A stretch of 26,190 nt of DNA from Apostichopus californicus (taxonomy: Eukaryota > Echinodermata > Holothuroidea > Aspidochirotida > Stichopodidae), in assembly GCA_020650975.1 (NCBI GenBank), contig JAIPMN010035992.1, positions 1-26,190 on the forward strand, written 5' to 3'. The position numbers were made by a program, and so were the translations under genes. The notes beneath the pieces were generated by a model, which ran no database searches, was not told the DNA's origin, and worked only from the letters and a program-made list of their open reading frames with translations. Of the stretch, positions 21,710 through 26,190 are shown piece after piece (position 1 is the first letter of the stretch; every line of letters starts with the position of its first letter).

Positions 21710-22070
21710 AAAGGTTGCCAGTGTTGAGGTGAAATGGTTAAGGCAATGGTCATGTGATCGAAGGATGCAGGTTACAGTGGTGGGCAGATCATTATGTCCT
21801 TGGGCTAAGCATTTTAATCACAATGCCTCTCTTTACCCAGGTGTATAAATGGAGACCTGTGTGATAATTTGTAGATCAAGTTGAGGGTCCGAGATTGTCT
21901 GAAACCTACGAAATGTCCCCCACGGTTAGAACAGATACATGTTGCATATATACTGTAATGCCATGGCGGTGACAGTTTAAGTATTGCACACTTGGATTTG
22001 TGGGTGTAACAAGTTATCAGGTACTAACTGTTATACAGTTATGTAAGAATTAAGGCCTTGCATGGCCATG
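21710..22070 (+). repeat. tRNA-derived SINE-like element
   Basis: The start, TTGAGGTGAAATGGTTAAGG, resembles a tRNA box A with its D-arm. About 45 bases later GATGCAGGTTACAGTGG resembles a degraded box B. The body has the phrase TCATTATGTCCTTGGGCTAAG and then CCCAGGTGTATAAATGG, a wording common to tRNA-SINE bodies of marine invertebrates. It is too diverged in box B to be a tRNA gene. The 3' limit is uncertain. Confidence 0.65.
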
Positions 22071-22459
22071 ATACAGGACTCTGAACTACTGCAACTTCAA
22101 ATAACTATATTCATCATCTTTATGGTTTCACTCTTGTCAAACACCAAAGGCAGTATATAAGTGTGTTTATTGATAAATTGTCCACCATTATTCAGGATAT
22201 AATGGGATACACCAACGGAGTAATAATGTTACCCTCTTCTCGGGCATTTGGCCAAGGATCATGTGTAGTATCTGTTCCCTTTCGAGGGGAATGGTGATGC
22301 ACACCCGACGATGATCACACAGTCCCGATGCAAGAGGACTGGGGTTAAGAGCGGATGAGTCGTTTGGTTTACATGCCCAGGTTTTTTCCTGGGTGACTTT
22401 TCTTAAAAAATTATAATTTTACCCTCTTTGATTCCTTGCCTGAAGTGAATTCAACATAT

Positions 22460-23045
22460 GCGATGGTGTTGGTGTATGTGACCCTTGCTTGTATTACATG
22501 ATCATTCAAAAAGTGCATGGTAGTTTTTCTTTATACTTCGAATGTGGATCCATCCTATTGATTACAAGAACCCTATTCTTTACTATGAATGTCAACAGAG
22601 GTCGAAATCCATGTTAACATGATAGCTCCAAAATTTAAGCTACAATTATTCTGTGATGCCATAATCTCCTTTCCCTGAACAGTTTTGGTCAATTTCAGTT
22701 TAATTTTGTGAAAGGGCTCTTCCAACAATACAGTTAGGCAGGTAATAAAATCTGCTTCAAAGTGTTGATATTCTTCGGGTGCTTTAAACACACCCAAGTG
22801 CCACATCAGTTTTCACTCTGAGCATCAAGGGGTCAACAGGTTATATTAAAGTGGTCTCAAAGTTAGCTTCATTTTCTGTGATTTACACTAGATGACTTCG
22901 GCAGTAAGTTGTGAAAATATTTCAGTGTATAAACCATGTTGTTATGTAACTCTCATTCATTAATAACAAGTATTAAAGGGATGGTTGCGGGCAGAGTTGA
23001 TTTCCTAGCTCGAAATTAGTCAAAGAGATGTTCATTTCCTCATAC
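22460..23045 (+). repeat. Dispersed repeat copy B, downstream of CYLD
   Basis: This is a diverged, shorter copy of 15530-16345 in the same orientation. It keeps the block order, ending in GGCAGTAAGTTGTGAAAATA, TATGTAACTCTCATTCATTA and a T/C-rich end with ATTAG. Some internal segments of copy A (around 15660-15800) are missing or shortened. A short minus-strand open frame inside (22573-22806) is not conserved coding sequence. Confidence 0.78.
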
Positions 23046-24729
23046 ATTAGTGTTTATTGTTAATTTCACATTAGATATTGAAACATGTCAGAGTAGAAAA
23101 TCTATACTGTACAATCCTTACGAGTGAATTTGTTGATTGATGCCCACATATGAGAGCTAAAAATACGAGATGGAAATCTCTGAAATTAAATTTATTAAAT
23201 CATATCATAGCACAAAGTAGTTAGAGGCTACAGTAGCTCTGGTGATGATCAATATTCCACAGATATCTTGAAAGGCGTTTCACCACTCCATCTTCTCTGG
23301 ATTTCAATACAAGGCTAATCTGATAAATATTGTCGCAATGGCTACAGGCTATTTGAACGATGATGTTCACTGTAATTCTAAGACCTTAATCAGAACATTG
23401 CTACATAAAACATGCATACAGAAGGAAATGAATGGAGAAATAGTCACACTTGGTATAAGTTGAAAATTTATTTCAAGCTCTGAGAATGACAATCTCTCAT
23501 TTGTCAAATGCAGTATTGCAGGCACCCAATTTCAGAAACATTTAAGTAATGAAATATGGTACACAACTACACATGCTCTTTCCTTCAAGTGCAGATGCTA
23601 TGCGAGGGCTTCCCCTTAGCCTCTGTATGACAAGCATTATCCAATACATCAAAGCTTCAGTGTGCCTCGAGTTTACCTCAATCTAGTAGCATTGATTATA
23701 CGATCAGCAAACATTGAGGGAATGACTAGATGCCTGAACAAATCTGTCAGTTGCTTTTGAGGAGTTCACTTAGTACATAACACCAGGAAGATGATTTTTA
23801 GTATAAAGAGCAGAGTCTAATTAATGAAGGAATACAACTTTTGCATTATAACTAGTGGGCACAAATTTTCGGTTTAGATCAAATTGTTTGTACCTCTCTA
23901 CTATATGAGTAGCCATTACGTAGTCACTTTCAAACATTACATACTTTCTTACTTTGAATGATAAGTAAGGTATCATGGGTTAAAATTTCATAGTTTGATT
24001 AGAAACATTATGCCACCCAAAGCAAAATGTAGATTAATACCAAAGTCGCATTAAGTATGGAGAACATAGATTGATTGCATCTCTTTATTGTTTATCTGTT
24101 GGACATTATTATCAGATACTCTAGTAGCTAACGAGGATAATTTAATTCAAAAAATAAATATGTCGACATCTACATGGGTAATTTCAAGAAATATAATAAC
24201 AAACTTACAAGAAAACAGAATGCTATTTCATGGAGGCAACCAAAATTGTTTTAAATATACCTTGCCACCACCCCCCCCCCCCAACTCTCCCACAGCATTA
24301 TGCTAATGACAAAGTCAAATAATAGTCTTTTAAACTTCTTCAAACATGTACAGCTTTTGTTCGTACAACACTTTTCAGCAGTGAGACATTCAGTAATCAA
24401 ATTTAACATTATATACATGTGAATGCTCAAATTGAGAACATTTTACATGTAGCGTTACTGTGTTGATTTGTAGTCTTTGTATTTCTTTCCAAGAGTCCGG
24501 GCAAGAGGTAAACGTCACTTGGGAGATATACCGCACTTCCATCTGACAGGATGTAGATTCCCACATGTCACAGACTGAAAAGTTGCAACATACACGAGTC
24601 GCTTACCAATGCCATGGTGAAGAGGTACTGATAACATAGGTCAACCAGACAGATACTAGGAAAACTCAACCATTGAAAATAAACGCAGAGATACATGTTT
24701 GTTGATATTTTGGCTAAGAGACTCATTCA
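23046..24729. other. Non-coding region between the repeat copy and the NEURL2 stop
   Basis: This stretch probably includes the NEURL2 3' UTR on the minus strand. A minus-strand AATAAA (plus TTTATT) lies near 24083, about 650 bases after the stop, and is a candidate polyadenylation signal. No other feature was seen apart from the poly-C tract. Confidence 0.5.
24271..24282 (+). repeat. Poly-C tract
   Basis: A run of 12 C residues preceded by CCACCA, in the intergenic or NEURL2 3' UTR region. The proline run it would encode on the plus strand is not evidence of a gene. Confidence 0.9.
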
Positions 24730-24848
24730 TCAAGGTTTTTCGTATCTCAAGTATCTTTTTAATCTGGATGGCAGAGGAAGACTGTTGATTTCCTTGTCTG
24801 GTATTTGAGCTCTGAGCGCTACACGGCAGCTTTCTTGCAAAGATGGCA
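24730..24848 (-). CDS. NEURL2: NEURL2 orthologue, last exon encoding the SOCS box
   Basis: The acceptor on the minus strand is CTCCTTCAG (AG at 24850-24849). The exon begins with two bases that complete a Leu codon with the T left over from the exon at 26023. It encodes LPSLQESCRVALRAQI, then LPLPSRLKRYLRYEKP and a TGA stop at 24732-24730. This is a SOCS box: the S-L-x-x-x-C-R motif binds Elongin C and LPLPxxLxxYL is the second half. NHR followed by a SOCS box is the layout of NEURL2, and human NEURL2 has LPSLQTLCR at the same point. The exon is short (38 residues) and easy to miss, because a longer open frame overlaps it in another register. Confidence 0.92.
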
Positions 24849-26022
24849 CTGAAGGAGAAAACGCACAATTGAGAATATACATATTCCAAAGAAATAATAG
24901 AATACAAACTGGTTAATTTAAATGAAATAGTTAAAGACATGAGGTATATAAAGAAAGAAAAAAGGATGCCATCAATGAAAATACAAATAGATTTTTACTG
25001 AAATTAAGAATTTATACAATGTGATTTCATTTGAAGAAATTCTGTCTTGGCTTGACATGACACTGGAGCTGTATTTTTCCAAAGCAGAAATACTGTGTGA
25101 ACTGGAAAGTGCCACAAATATCACTTTGGAAACAAAATTAAACAGACATGTGAAAGGGAAATTAGGAACCCATGTTGTCAGAATTACAAGAGAAATTATT
25201 CAAGTAAGCAGCTGAGCGACAGAAAACCAACTGGGAAGTGGGAACTGAAGTGGGAACAGAATGAATTCAAGGTGCAGCATTCTGTAAAGCACTCATATAA
25301 CATAATATAAGGTGACCAGATGTCCCCGATTTTCAGGGACAGTCCCCGATTACAGCGTACTGTACCCGATGAACAAGTGTCCCCGAAAATGTCCCCGATT
25401 CGTCAAATTGTTCAGGAATATCGAAAAATATCCCACATTATTAGTAAAATAATTATAAAAACAAAATTTAGTCAAGTGTGCAGTCGCAGAACGGTACTTA
25501 TAACCAGTATTTCAGGTGGGCCAGTGTAAAGTGCATGGAAACACTGTTAAAATATGCTAGATCGATCTAGCCTAGCACTCTTTCGACCGTATAATTGGCA
25601 ACTACGGCGACACAACGACACTTATAGTGTGAGCATGAGCAATTCACAGGCTCTCAAAGAACAACGTAAAGTAAGTGAATTTCATCTAAGAAAAAGCTAC
25701 ATTTTTGAAAATAAAATTGATTTAAAAAGTGCTTCTAAGTATCACCATTTAACGTCTAAGCACCTTAGGCACTTGAAAATTTTCCACCCCCTCCCCTTAG
25801 ACCCCTCCCCGATTGCAGTCACGCAATAAATGTCCCTGATTCCAGTCAGGAAAATATGGTCACCTTAACATAATAAAGCATTGACATTATGACATAATGC
25901 ATTGATATAATGACATTATCAAGCATTGTCAAAACTGTCAAAAGCATTTTTAATCTCTGTAAAGTGCTACCCGTTAAATGCTCTGAAATGAAACGCGTAT
26001 TAAGATTAAGTGTGGGACTTAC
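24849..26022 (-). other. NEURL2 intron carrying the hAT-like MITE
   Basis: This 1174-bp GT-AG intron on the minus strand separates the NHR and SOCS-box exons. Apart from the MITE at 25308-25867 it holds AT-rich sequence. A partly palindromic stretch of CATTGACATTATGACATAAT-type repeats lies at about 25877-25935. No coding signal was seen. Confidence 0.8.
25308..25867. mobile_element. 560-bp hAT-like MITE with 8-bp target duplication
   Basis: The element starts TAAGGTGACCA and ends with the inverted form TGGTCACCTTA. It is flanked by a perfect 8-bp direct repeat, ACATAATA, at 25300-25307 and 25868-25875. Subterminal sequence is rich in TGTCCCCGATT-like motifs on the left, with related GGGGA/TCCCTGATT motifs on the right. 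An 8-bp duplication fits the hAT superfamily. No transposase is encoded; the two short open frames inside look like chance, so this is a non-autonomous copy. It lies in the last intron of the neighbouring NEURL2-like gene. The intact duplication suggests a fairly young insertion. Confidence 0.87.
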
Positions 26023-26190
26023 AATGGTTCACTTGCACTATCCTGACTTGTTTCGATGTGCCGTAGACGTCTACCGTAGCGTAAAATGGTTGATCTATTT
26101 CAGCGCCATCCATCCTGGTCGCTCCTTGATCTTCACCGTTGATGAGAAGATGCATGAAGCATTCCTTCTCCATTGTTTCTTGGTTGTCTC
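26023..26190 (-). CDS. NEURL2: NEURL2 (Ozz) orthologue, exon encoding the end of the NHR domain (5' truncated by the window)
   Basis: Read on the minus strand, the frame is open from the window edge and ends at a consensus donor, GTAAGT, at 26022-26017. It encodes CFMHLLINGEDQGA, then PFYATVDVYGTSKQVRIVQV. This is the C-terminal half of a Neuralized homology repeat, with the INGxDxG and AxVDxYG signatures. Human NEURL2 has MHIIINGED and VVDVFASTKSVRLVQ at the same place. The frame is open upstream of the ATG at about 26173, so that Met is internal. NEURL2 is a substrate receptor of a Cullin5-Elongin ubiquitin ligase in vertebrate muscle; its job in this organism is not shown by the sequence. 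Confidence 0.9.

Noticed and set aside
21710-21790. A functional tRNA gene
   Set aside because: Box B is degraded and the sequence runs straight into a SINE body, so it is a repeat and not a tRNA gene.
24656-24940. A 94-residue minus-strand open frame
   Set aside because: The real coding sequence here is the SOCS-box exon in a different register (24730-24848), and this longer frame has no conserved motifs.
25320-25829. A transposase gene inside the hAT-like element
   Set aside because: Two short frames show no hAT dimerisation or BED zinc-finger motif, and the element is too small.

Overview
The window is an AT-rich stretch of animal nuclear DNA, from an intron-rich invertebrate. Small coding exons with consensus GT/AG borders and matching splice phases are separated by introns holding SINE-like, MITE-like and inverted-repeat transposon sequence. 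The repeat style and gene repertoire (a Death domain on CYLD, a NEURL2 orthologue) would suit a marine deuterostome such as an echinoderm. That assignment is inference and the species cannot be fixed from the window.

The plus strand from 1097 to 17744 holds the 3' ten coding exons of a CYLD-type deubiquitinase. The exons are 1097-1372, 1911-2119, 3966-4134, 5557-5809, 6557-6715, 6906-7038, 8260-8368, 9702-9829, 14434-14680 and 16357-17744. All nine junctions join in phase and give 1022 codons plus the stop. The order is a Death-fold domain, one CAP-Gly domain equivalent to the third of vertebrate CYLD, a USP/CYLD catalytic domain with its B-box-like zinc insert and an intact Cys-His-Asp triad, and a 409-residue Ser/Asn/Gln-rich tail. 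Vertebrate CYLD has no Death domain and ends a few residues after the USP fold, so both ends are unusual. The 5' end of the gene lies outside the window or was not recognised in the first 1.1 kb.

The large intron at 9830-14433 contains a transposon-like element of about 3.4 kb (about 10205-13625). It has inverted terminal repeats of about 250 bp. On the minus strand it carries a decayed gene for a widespread, poorly characterised invertebrate mobile-element protein with a PIN/FEN-like core and a CXC cysteine domain.

From 17745 to about 24700 lies non-coding DNA: the CYLD 3' UTR with an AATAAA at 18173, a 133-bp tandem duplication, a tRNA-like SINE at about 21710-22070, and a diverged copy (about 22460-23045) of the sequence found in the last CYLD intron.

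At the right edge, on the minus strand, are the last two coding exons of a NEURL2 (Ozz) orthologue. They encode the end of an NHR domain (26023 to beyond 26190) and a SOCS box with its stop codon (24730-24848). Its intron carries a 560-bp hAT-like MITE with a perfect 8-bp target duplication. A ubiquitin-removing enzyme and a ubiquitin-ligase adaptor therefore sit tail to tail.
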